Positions 1-6,584 of a DNA stretch of 10,766 bases are shown one piece after another. Each line of letters starts with the position of its first letter. The first letter of the stretch is position 1. The stretch covers positions 1 through 10,766 of the forward strand of contig JASLJO010000061.1 in NCBI GenBank assembly GCA_030152505.1, in the 5' to 3' direction. The notes under the pieces are model-generated. The model was not told the DNA's origin and searched no databases. It saw nothing but the letters and a program-made list of their open reading frames with translations. Origin of the DNA: Solirubrobacterales bacterium. GTDB taxonomy: Bacteria; Actinomycetota; Thermoleophilia; Solirubrobacterales; 70-9. A program made the translations under genes and the position numbers.

Positions 1-1
1 C

Positions 2-58
2 TTTCCTACCTCATCGGTGGGAAAAGCGCACCGGAACGCGGGGGGTTGGGGGCGATGA
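2..58 (+). CDS. Possible 3' tail of an upstream gene (edge-truncated)
   Basis: One forward frame is open from the window edge and stops at TGA 56-58. That stop overlaps the permease ATG at 55 as ATGA, the usual arrangement of translationally coupled genes. The visible tail is only about 18 residues, ending in GGWGR, too short to identify. In transporters of this type the missing neighbour is often the ATP-binding subunit, but that is inference from context only. The permease frame is also open to the window edge, so an upstream start for the permease cannot be excluded, and this call is weak. Confidence 0.3.
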   Translation, partial: FPTSSVGKAHRNAGGWGR

Positions 59-807
59 GGCGCTGGCTACTCCCGGTGCTTGCGCTCGCCGCGCTGGTCG
101 GCCTCTGGCAGGTCGCGGCGAGCAGCGGCCTGCTCGCCAACGTGCTCAACGTCGAAAGCTTTCTCGTCCCCTCCCCCGCCGAAATCGCCTCTTCGCTTTG
201 GGAGAACCGCTCGCTGCTTGCCGAAAACGCCTGGGTGACGCTGCAGGAGATCGGGATTGGCTTCCTAATCGGCCTGGTCATCGGGCTCGGCTTCGGCTTC
301 CTGCTGCGCCCGTTCGAGATGCTGCGGCTGAGCTTCTATCCGTTGATAGTCGGCTCGCAGGCGATCCCGATCATCGTCTTCGCTCCAATCCTGGTCGTCT
401 GGTTCGGCTACGGAATCGGCCCCAAGCTGGCGGTGGTGGCTCTGGTCTGCTTCTTCCCGATCGCCGTGGCCACCGCCGACGGACTGCGCTCCGTTGATCC
501 GGAGGCGGTGAAGATGATGCGTACGCTCGATGCCTCGCGCGGCAGGCTGCTCTGGGCTCTGGAAGCACCAAGCGCTCTTCCGTTCACCTTCAGCGGCGCC
601 AAGATCGCCGTCACCTTCGCGCCGATTGCCGCGGTTTTCGGCGAGTGGGTCGGCGCGGACTCCGGCCTCGGCCATCTGATCCTCCAGGACAACGCGCAGT
701 TGGAGACCGCCCGTGTCTTTGCCGCCGCTTTCCTGCTCTCCGTAATCGCGATCGGTCTCTACGGACTGGTGGCCCTCGCAGAGCGTCGCATCGTCACTTG
801 GCGATAG
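55..807 (+). CDS. thiX: ABC transporter permease, NitT/TauT (ThiX/SsuC) type
   Basis: This is a 250-residue inner-membrane permease of the BPD_transp_1 fold, forming the channel of a small-solute importer. A first membrane helix lies at residues 4-22. Further hydrophobic segments lie at about 65-84, 95-117, 124-142, 184-200 and 222-242. The cytoplasmic EAA loop that docks on the ATPase spans about 150-176: it begins EAVKMM and ends near SALP, with Asp159 where the family usually has Gly. I chose the ATG at 55 because it overlaps a TGA in another frame (ATGA) and follows a G-rich stretch at 48-52; an in-frame TTG at 46 is the alternative. The gene lies 11 bases upstream of a ThiY-like lipoprotein, so a hydroxymethylpyrimidine-type substrate is inferred from that partner. 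The fold alone would also fit aliphatic sulfonate or taurine uptake. Confidence 0.85.
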   Translation: MRRWLLPVLALAALVGLWQVAASSGLLANVLNVESFLVPSPAEIASSLWENRSLLAENAWVTLQEIGIGFLIGLVIGLGFGFLLRPFEMLRLSFYPLIVGSQAIPIIVFAPILVVWFGYGIGPKLAVVALVCFFPIAVATADGLRSVDPEAVKMMRTLDASRGRLLWALEAPSALPFTFSGAKIAVTFAPIAAVFGEWVGADSGLGHLILQDNAQLETARVFAAAFLLSVIAIGLYGLVALAERRIVTWR

Positions 808-818
808 AAAGCAGGGTG

Positions 819-1826
819 ATGAAGCGCCTCCTCCTGCCGGCGATCGCCGCCGTCGTCGCCTTGGTCGCACTCGCCCTCGGCCTGGCGGCCTGCGGCGAGA
901 AGAGCGACAGCACCATCGGAGGGGCGACCGAACCGCTCAGCCTGACGCTCGACTTCTACCCCAACCCCGATCACGCCGGGATCTACATGGCGCAGAAGCT
1001 CGGCTACTTCGCCGACGCCGGGCTCGACGTCTCGATCCACACCCCGTCGGACCCCGCGGCACCGATCAAGCTCGTCGCCGCCGGCCAAACCGACCTGGCG
1101 ATCTCCTATGAGCCGGAGGTCCTACTGGCACGCGAACAGGGCCTCGACGTGATCGCCGTCGGCGCGATCGTCGACCGACCGCTGACCTCGCTGATCTGGC
1201 TGAAGAAGTCGGGGATCGGCGGCGTCGGCGGCCTGCGCGGCAAGACGATCGCCACCGCGGGCATCCCCTACCAGGACGCCTACCTGAAGACGATCCTCGC
1301 GCGAGCCGGCCTCACGCCCGACGATGTGAACGCGGTCAACGTCGGCTACGGCCTGCTGCCGGCGCTGGTCGGCGGCCGTGCGCAGGCGATGCTGGGGGGA
1401 TTCAGCAATGTCGAGGGTGTCGACCTGCGCCTGCGCGGCAAGGATCCCGTCGTCACCCCGGTCGACAGGCTCGGCGTGCCCACCTACGACGAGCTCGTCT
1501 TGGTCGCCAACCGCAAGAGCCTGGAAGAGGACCCGCAGCGGATCCGCCTCTTCCTCGGCGCCCTGGCGCGCGGCACCGCCGCCGCCGTCAAAAGCCCCGA
1601 GGCGACGACCAGGGCGCTGCTCGCCGCCAACTCGGACCTCGACCCCAAGCTGACCCGCGCCGAGGTCGAAGCGACCCTGCCGCTGCTCTCGGAGCGCGGC
1701 AGGATGAACCCGGCCGAGTGGAAGGCCTTCATCGCCTGGATGCAGCGCAACGAACTGATCTCCGGCCAGCCGCCGACCGCCGAAGTGCTCAGCGACGAAT
1801 ACCTGGTGGGCCAGATCCCCGACTAG
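819..1826 (+). CDS. thiY: ThiY-like (NMT1/THI5 family) substrate-binding lipoprotein
   Basis: This is a 335-residue extracytoplasmic solute-binding protein. It starts MKRLLLP, followed by a hydrophobic stretch and a lipobox LAAC with the lipidated Cys at residue 25, so it should be anchored to the outer face of the membrane. The mature part opens with LTLDFYPNPDHAGIYMAQ (residues 42-59) and has SYEPEV at 96-101. These match the ThiY/NMT1 family, which binds the thiamin pyrimidine precursor HMP or its formyl-amino form; the family assignment is strong and the exact ligand is inferred. An ATG at 819 was chosen, with GTG 816 just before it, because it puts the basic residues directly ahead of the signal helix. 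The gap to the permease stop is 11 bases, so the two are co-transcribed. The stop TAG (1824-1826) overlaps the stop of the convergent gene. No ATPase gene follows. Confidence 0.85.
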   Translation: MKRLLLPAIAAVVALVALALGLAACGEKSDSTIGGATEPLSLTLDFYPNPDHAGIYMAQKLGYFADAGLDVSIHTPSDPAAPIKLVAAGQTDLAISYEPEVLLAREQGLDVIAVGAIVDRPLTSLIWLKKSGIGGVGGLRGKTIATAGIPYQDAYLKTILARAGLTPDDVNAVNVGYGLLPALVGGRAQAMLGGFSNVEGVDLRLRGKDPVVTPVDRLGVPTYDELVLVANRKSLEEDPQRIRLFLGALARGTAAAVKSPEATTRALLAANSDLDPKLTRAEVEATLPLLSERGRMNPAEWKAFIAWMQRNELISGQPPTAEVLSDEYLVGQIPD

Positions 1827-4120
1827 CGGGCAAGGTCTCCGATCAGCTCGAAGCCACCCTCCTGCAGGAGGGTGGTCACCTTCCGAGGCGCCAGCGGACG
1901 CGAGAAGAGGTGGCCCTGGGCGTAGTCGCAGCCGAGGCGACGCAGCTCGGAGAGCTGCTCCTCGCTCTCGACCCCCTCGGCGATGGCGTCGAGCGAAAGG
2001 GCTCGGGCCATACCGATGACGGCCTCGACGATCGCAGTGCGCTCCTGCTCGAGGCCGAGGCCGTCGACGAAGGAACGGTCGATCTTCAGCGCATCGAAGG
2101 GGAAACGGTTGAGGTAGGCGAGCGAGGAGTAACCGGTGCCGAAGTCGTCGAGGACGAGGCGGACGCCGATCTCACTCAGCGCTTCCAGCGTCGCGGTCGC
2201 GCTCGCCGACTCTTCGACCAGGACGCTCTCGGTCACCTCGAGCCGCAGGTTGACCGGGTCGAGGCCGGTGCGGGCGAGGATCTCGCGCACCGAGGCGGCC
2301 AGGTCGCGGTGTGCCACCTGGCGGGCCGAGAGGTTGACGGCGACGTCGAACGGACGCTGGTCGGGCTGCAACTCGTGCCAGCCGAGCGCCTGGCGACAGG
2401 CCGTCTCCTGCACCCAGCGCCCGATCGGCTCGATCAGGCCGCTGTCCTCGGCGATCGAGACGAACTCGCCGGGATCGAGCAGGCCGCGCTCGGGGTGGTT
2501 CCAGCGCACCAGTGCCTCCAGCCCGACGATCTCACCGCTGCCCAGGGCGACCACCGGCTGGTAGTGCAGCTCGAGCTCGTCGCGGTCGAGCGCGAAACGC
2601 AGCTCGCGCTCGGTTTCCAGGCGGCGCACCGCGCGCGCCCGCATCGCCGCATCGAAGACCTCACAGCGTCCCCTGCCGCGCTCCTTCGCCCGGTACATCG
2701 CCGCGTCGGCATCGCGGATCAGCAGCTCGGCGTCAACTGGCTCACGGCCTGTCGAGCGGGCGACGGCGATGCCAATACTGGCGGTGACGAAGTGGTCGGC
2801 ACCGCCCATCGAGTAGGGCTCCGAGAAGGCCCCCGCGACGCGGTCGGCGATCGCCTGCGCCTCGTCCTCGTCGGCGAGGCGGTCGACGAGGATGCCGAAC
2901 TCGTCGCCGCCGAAGCGGGCGACGATGTCACCCGGCCGCAGGTGGGCGCGCAGGCGCGGCGCGACCTCGCGCAGCAGTTCGTCGCCGGCGTGGTGGCCGA
3001 TGCTGTCGTTGATCAACTTGAAGTGATCGAGGTCGAGGAAGAGGATGCCGACGGGCGAGCCGGAGGCGAGGCCGCGGCGCAGCGCGTCGCGCAGCGAGTC
3101 GACGAAGCTGAGTCGGTTGGGCAGGCCGGTGAGAGCGTCGTGCAGGACGCGGTGGCGCAGCGCCTCATCGGCGCTGTGGCGCTCGAGCGCGTCCGCCAGC
3201 ACGTTGGCCGAGGCCTGGACGAAGTGGACGTCCTGCGGGGTGAAGCGGCTCGGCTCGGTGGAGTGGATGTCGAGCACGCCGTAGGGGCGTTCCTTGCCGG
3301 CGATCGGCACGGCGAGACTGCTGCGCACGCCCAGCACCCGCAGCGCCGGCGGCATCGAGTAGCGCCGCTCGCTCGACCAGTCGTCGACGATCACGTGCAG
3401 GCCCGACTCCAGCGCCGCGCCCGCATGCGAGTCGCGAGCGGCCGAGGCACGGCGCTCCGCTCTGCCGCCGCGCTCCTCCAGACCGGCGCGGAGGTGGAGG
3501 CGGCGGCCCTCTCGCCCGGCCTCCCATACGCAGGCCGTCTCGACCCCGTCGATCTCGGTCATCAATGGCACCGCCTCCTTGGCGAGCCGCGCCGGGTCAC
3601 CGTCCTGCAGCGCGTAACGGCCGAGCCGCGCGACCGCGGCCTGCTGGGCCGCCGCCCGGTGAAGCTCCTGCTCGGCGTGCTTGCGCTCGGTGATGTCGTA
3701 CAGGACGCCGTGCCAGACCGGCGTCCCCTCTCCGTCGGGCTCGAGCACAGCCTCGTCGAGGATCCAGACGGTGGCCCCCTCACGGGTGATCATCCGGTAG
3801 TCGACCGGAGGAGCGCCGCCCTCGGCGACCACCTTGCGCGTCTCCTGCTCGAGCGCGCGGTCGCGGTCATCGGGGTGCAACCGCTCTGCCCAGAGGCCGG
3901 GGTCGGCCATCCACTCCTCAGGCGAGTAGCCGAGGATCTCCTCGATCTGCGGGCTCACGTAGCGCCAGCGCCCGCGCTCTCCGAGCTCGCAGGAGTAGAC
4001 GATCGCCGGCAGGCGCTCGACCAGTCGGCGGTAGTCCTCACCGGCGGAGGAGATCTCATCGAGGAACTCGGTTACGCGCTCCTCGGGCCAGCCGTCGCCA
4101 CCGCGTCCCGCAGAGTCCAT
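1823..4120 (-). CDS. PAS-GAF-GGDEF-EAL cyclic-di-GMP signalling protein
   Basis: This is a 765-residue soluble protein with no signal peptide or membrane segment. Domains in order are PAS (about 30-150, ending YDITERK), GAF (about 160-315), GGDEF diguanylate cyclase (about 320-490) and EAL phosphodiesterase (about 497-750). The cyclase signature RFGGDEF is intact (GGDEF 404-408). The product-inhibition I-site RPGD (395-398) sits the canonical five residues upstream. The EAL side keeps EALVRW (535-540), NLSARQ (596-601), EVTES (628-632), DDFGTG (658-663), LKIDRSF (678-684) and EGVE (715-718). Both catalytic centres therefore look competent, and the PAS and GAF domains would decide which dominates. 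The ATG at 4120 is 30 bases from the stop of the upstream glycosylase gene, so this is probably the last gene of a four-gene unit. Its stop overlaps that of the convergent thiY-like gene. The signals sensed are unknown. Confidence 0.95.
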   Translation of the reverse strand: MDSAGRGGDGWPEERVTEFLDEISSAGEDYRRLVERLPAIVYSCELGERGRWRYVSPQIEEILGYSPEEWMADPGLWAERLHPDDRDRALEQETRKVVAEGGAPPVDYRMITREGATVWILDEAVLEPDGEGTPVWHGVLYDITERKHAEQELHRAAAQQAAVARLGRYALQDGDPARLAKEAVPLMTEIDGVETACVWEAGREGRRLHLRAGLEERGGRAERRASAARDSHAGAALESGLHVIVDDWSSERRYSMPPALRVLGVRSSLAVPIAGKERPYGVLDIHSTEPSRFTPQDVHFVQASANVLADALERHSADEALRHRVLHDALTGLPNRLSFVDSLRDALRRGLASGSPVGILFLDLDHFKLINDSIGHHAGDELLREVAPRLRAHLRPGDIVARFGGDEFGILVDRLADEDEAQAIADRVAGAFSEPYSMGGADHFVTASIGIAVARSTGREPVDAELLIRDADAAMYRAKERGRGRCEVFDAAMRARAVRRLETERELRFALDRDELELHYQPVVALGSGEIVGLEALVRWNHPERGLLDPGEFVSIAEDSGLIEPIGRWVQETACRQALGWHELQPDQRPFDVAVNLSARQVAHRDLAASVREILARTGLDPVNLRLEVTESVLVEESASATATLEALSEIGVRLVLDDFGTGYSSLAYLNRFPFDALKIDRSFVDGLGLEQERTAIVEAVIGMARALSLDAIAEGVESEEQLSELRRLGCDYAQGHLFSRPLAPRKVTTLLQEGGFELIGDLAR
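1854..1875. repeat. Perfect 22-bp palindrome beyond a convergent stop
   Basis: The arm CCACCCTCCTG (1854-1864) is followed immediately by its exact reverse complement (1865-1875), centred on CTGCAG. As RNA it could form a 9-bp stem with a TGCA loop. It starts 27 bases after the thiY-like stop and lies inside the last codons of the convergent GGDEF-EAL gene, where it encodes the LLQEGG stretch. It might end or stabilise the plus-strand transcript, but no T-run follows on either strand. A role as a protein-binding site, or chance in GC-rich coding DNA, is also possible. Confidence 0.6.
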
Positions 4121-4150
4121 GCGGGCCTATCGGCAACGCCTCTCGTTCCT

Positions 4151-5107
4151 TTATTTGTACATGCCGACGGTCCACAATCCGGCCAGGCCGCGAAAAGGTG
4201 CATACGGCGCGTAGAACTCCTCGACCTCCTCGACGGTGGCGCGGCGGCCGAGCTGGGCGAGGCGGCCGACGAGCTTGAGGTAGATCAGGTCGCCGGCCGG
4301 CAGGGAATCGGGGTCGCCGCGGCCGAAGAGGCCGAGGCACTGCACGGTCCAGGGCCCGATCTCCGGCACGGCGAGCAGTCGCCGGTCGCCGTCGGGCCGG
4401 GATGGATCGCAGCGACCGGCGGCGATTTCACGGGCGGCCGCGCGCAAGGCGATCGAGCGCGCCGGCGAGAGGTCCATCGAGGTCAGTTCCGCCGGTGCCC
4501 GGCCGGCGATGGTCGCCGCCCCGGGCACATCGCGCAGGGCGTGGTCGAGGTTTGATCGGCTATCCGGTTCAAACCTCGACCACGGTGCGGGGGTCTCTCG
4601 GCCCAGCCGCACCCCCCAGCGACCGACGATGCGACGCTGGATGCGCGCGGCCCGCTCGCTCTCGATCAGCTGCTTGACCACCGCCCAGGCCAGCGCCTCC
4701 CAGGCCCAGGGCCGGCGGCGCGGGCGCAGCCAAGGACGCCGGCGCAGCGGCGGACCCAGCAGCGGGTCGCCGCGGAAGCGCCGATAGAACCCGCTGAGGT
4801 CATCGTCGACCCCGAGGGCGAAGCGCATCCGCTCGATCGCCGGCCGCAGCTCCTCCGGCCCGGCGGGGCGGCTGTCCAGCGGCGGAAGGGAGCGCGGCGC
4901 ACTCAGCGCCGCCGGCGCGACCGGCTCGGCTCGAAAGGCGACCCGGCCGCGGCCCGGTTCCCAGGCGCGGACCAGCACCGGGCTCTCCCCCACCCGCAGC
5001 AGCCGCGAGAGCACGCCGTCGCGGACGGACATCGTCCGGTCCTCGCTGCTGTAGGCGGGCAGGCGGAAGGGGGAGGGCGGCGTGACCTCGACTTCGTGAC
5101 TCTTCAC
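4151..5107 (-). CDS. AlkA-like DNA-3-methyladenine glycosylase (HhH-GPD family)
   Basis: This is a 318-residue protein whose C-terminal half matches the HhH-GPD glycosylases, which excise alkylated bases for base-excision repair. The helix-hairpin-helix and catalytic region runs from about 244 to 280: VPEIGPWTVQCL, then GDPDSLPAGDLIYLKLVG. Asp273 in the PAGD motif is the expected catalytic residue. The usual PGIGPWT hairpin reads PEIGPWT here, with Glu for the first Gly. Residues 1-95 correspond to the divergent N-terminal domain of the AlkA type. Between the WGVRLG strand (164-169) and LRDVPGAA (191-198) lies a stretch around 178-190 encoded by a 45-bp palindrome, probably an in-frame insertion. 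The GTG start at 5107 overlaps the TGA of the preceding small gene as GTGA, implying coupled translation. A GGDEF-EAL gene follows after 30 bases. Family is confident; substrate preference is not. Confidence 0.85.
   Translation of the reverse strand: MKSHEVEVTPPSPFRLPAYSSEDRTMSVRDGVLSRLLRVGESPVLVRAWEPGRGRVAFRAEPVAPAALSAPRSLPPLDSRPAGPEELRPAIERMRFALGVDDDLSGFYRRFRGDPLLGPPLRRRPWLRPRRRPWAWEALAWAVVKQLIESERAARIQRRIVGRWGVRLGRETPAPWSRFEPDSRSNLDHALRDVPGAATIAGRAPAELTSMDLSPARSIALRAAAREIAAGRCDPSRPDGDRRLLAVPEIGPWTVQCLGLFGRGDPDSLPAGDLIYLKLVGRLAQLGRRATVEEVEEFYAPYAPFRGLAGLWTVGMYK
4540..4584. repeat. 45-bp in-frame palindromic element inside the glycosylase gene
   Basis: Arms GTGGTCGAGGTTTGA (4541-4555) and TCAAACCTCGACCAC (4569-4583) are exact reverse complements. 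An outer C-G pair (4540/4584) makes 16 bp. The 13-base centre can add a CGG/CCG stem (4557-4559 with 4564-4566) around CTAT. The unit is 45 bp, exactly 15 codons, and keeps the reading frame; it encodes roughly residues 175-190 of the glycosylase. Length, symmetry and frame preservation resemble palindromic mini-elements that insert into coding genes, for example the Rickettsia palindromic elements. No second copy or clear target duplication is visible in this window. Confidence 0.75.
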
Positions 5108-5370
5108 TTGCCGAGCAGGTGCACGTCGACCAGAAAGGACCTGCTCGCCACGACCTTCGGCTGGTCCTTGCGGCGCGGCAGCAGACGACCCCGCGACCCC
5201 TTCGCGGCCGAACCCACGGCACGCGCCACCGCCACCGTCGCCGCCCCGGCCAGAACCCCGCCGACTGCCGCGATCACAGCGGTGCGCGCATCGCCCCTGA
5301 GGGCAAGCGCACCGGGCGGCTCCTGCTCCAGGACCCGGACTCGAACCGGCTCGAGCTCGAACTCACTCAC
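5104..5370 (-). CDS. Small single-span membrane protein, unknown function
   Basis: This is an 88-residue protein I do not recognise. An acidic N-terminus (MSEFELEP) is followed by one hydrophobic alanine/valine/glycine-rich helix at about 30-50. A basic stretch (RGRLLPRRKDQ, 60-70) then leads to the C-terminal tail SFLVDVHLLGK. The positive charges after the helix suggest the tail is cytoplasmic. The GTG start at 5370 is supported by AAGG eight bases upstream. The same bases also read as a TAAGGT -10 element seven bases from the start, so leaderless initiation from an internal promoter is possible. The stop overlaps the glycosylase start as GTGA. The frame stays open far upstream, but there it only shadows the acyltransferase gene. 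It could be a small membrane adaptor; this is speculative. Confidence 0.65.
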   Translation of the reverse strand: MSEFELEPVRVRVLEQEPPGALALRGDARTAVIAAVGGVLAGAATVAVARAVGSAAKGSRGRLLPRRKDQPKVVASRSFLVDVHLLGK

Positions 5371-5429
5371 CGGCTCGACCTTAGCGATGCGACCAGCGCG
5401 ATCCGATCGGGAAACCGGAAACTGCGCCT

Positions 5430-6560
5430 TTAAGAGGGCTGGATCGCCTTCTCGTAGAGACGGTAGCGCTTGACGATCTCGGCGCTCATCGCTTCCAGCC
5501 CGCGGTTCATCGCCTCGTTGGTCTCGAGGATCCAGCCGGCCTCGCCGCGCTTCTGGCGCACCCGTTCCGCCGTGTTGAAGTGCTCGACGTAGAGCGAGGC
5601 CGCGACGCCGGTGTGCTGGTGCTCGGGCCTGACGCCGAGGAAACCGATGCGGACCTGATCGCAGATGCGATTGCGGTTGAGGAAATACCACCAGCCGAGC
5701 GGCAGCAACTGCCCCTTCATCTTCTTCAGCACCTGGTTGAGGTCGATCAGCGTGATCGCCACGGCAATCGTCTCGCCGTCCTTCTCGGCGACCATGAACC
5801 ATTCGCGCGAGAAGACCAGTTGCATGTCGATCGCGTACGCGTCGAGGTCCTCCTTGGAGTAGGGGACGAAGCCCCAGTTGTCCGCCCAGGCGACGTTGTA
5901 GATCTCGGCGAAACCGTCCAGCTCGCGCCGCAGCCGTCGTCGTGACATCTTGCGGATCGTCACCCCATGCTCGCCGCGGGCGCGCTGATCGAGCTCGGAC
6001 AGGATCGGCAGCATGTCCTCGCGGTCGGCGATCTCCAACGCCCAGGAGTAGAGGTCCATCGCCTTCTCCAGCCCGGCCTCCTCGCAGAGACGCTGGTAGT
6101 AGCGCGGGTGCCAGGGCTGGCGCAGCATCGGCTCGCGCTCGAAGCCCTCGATCAGGACGCCGCTCTCCTCGTTCACCGAGAAGTCCATCGGCCCGACCAT
6201 GCGCTCGCAGCCGCGCTCGCGCAGCCAGCCCTCGGCCGTCGCCAGCAGCGCCGCCATCGCCTCCTCGTCGTCCTCCAGCTCGAGGAAGCCGAACATCCCC
6301 CAGCGACTGTCGTGAAACTCGTTGAAGGCGTGGTCGATCTGCGCGGTGACGCGGCCGACCACGCGATCGCCGCGCCAGGCGAGAAAGTACTCCGCCTCGC
6401 CGTGCTTGAAGTAGGGATTGAGGCGGCGGTTGAGGAAGAGTCGCCGCTCCAGCTTCAGCGGCGGCACCCACGGGGTTCCGGCGTGCAGTCGATAGGGGAG
6501 GTCGACGAAGCGCTTCAGCTCGCGCCGCGAGCGCACCGGGCGGATTTCGAGCTTTACCAC
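5430..6560 (-). CDS. GNAT-fold N-acyltransferase, bacterial ceramide-synthase-like
   Basis: This is a 376-residue soluble protein of a long GNAT-type family. The N-terminal half carries FVDLPYRLH (18-26), WVPPLKLE (31-38), NPYFKHGEAEYFLA (48-61) and VVGRVTAQID (67-76). The GNAT core comes late: FLGVRPEHQHTGVAASLY (307-324), where Q/R-x-x-G-x-A binds the acyl-CoA pyrophosphate. Families with this N-terminal signature are usually labelled N-acetyltransferase. From memory, the Caulobacter ceramide synthase bCerS is of this GNAT type, N-acylating a sphingoid base or 3-keto precursor. The divergent neighbour is a serine-palmitoyltransferase-type enzyme, which supports that role; the substrate remains inferred. 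The start is GTG 6560 (MVKLEIRPV), since further upstream the frame would run into the divergent gene. It probably heads the minus-strand unit, with the small membrane gene 59 bases downstream. An unrelated amine N-acyltransferase is the alternative. Confidence 0.8.
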   Translation of the reverse strand: MVKLEIRPVRSRRELKRFVDLPYRLHAGTPWVPPLKLERRLFLNRRLNPYFKHGEAEYFLAWRGDRVVGRVTAQIDHAFNEFHDSRWGMFGFLELEDDEEAMAALLATAEGWLRERGCERMVGPMDFSVNEESGVLIEGFEREPMLRQPWHPRYYQRLCEEAGLEKAMDLYSWALEIADREDMLPILSELDQRARGEHGVTIRKMSRRRLRRELDGFAEIYNVAWADNWGFVPYSKEDLDAYAIDMQLVFSREWFMVAEKDGETIAVAITLIDLNQVLKKMKGQLLPLGWWYFLNRNRICDQVRIGFLGVRPEHQHTGVAASLYVEHFNTAERVRQKRGEAGWILETNEAMNRGLEAMSAEIVKRYRLYEKAIQPS

Positions 6561-6584
6561 GGGCGCTGAACCTACACTTACCCA
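6561..6584. promoter_or_regulatory. Bidirectional promoter with overlapping -10 elements, probably leaderless
   Basis: Only 24 bases separate the divergent starts GTG 6560 and ATG 6585. On the plus strand TACACT (6573-6578) ends six bases before the ATG. On the minus strand TAGGTT (6574-6569) ends eight bases before the GTG. Both fit the TANNNT -10 form, and a start site about seven bases downstream would fall at or next to each start codon. Neither gene has a Shine-Dalgarno. The two -10 boxes share the bases 6573-6574. No convincing -35 box is seen; each would lie inside the opposite coding region. Confidence 0.55.

Noticed and set aside
1718..4555. A 945-residue plus-strand open frame
   Set aside because: It runs antisense to the well-supported GGDEF-EAL and glycosylase genes; its translation is Arg/Ala/Glu/Val-rich with no domain, as expected of a GC-rich antisense shadow.
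4566..4583. GGTTCAAACC resembling a tRNA T-arm
   Set aside because: The flanking bases do not form the five-pair T stem and there is no acceptor or anticodon arm; it is part of the palindromic element.
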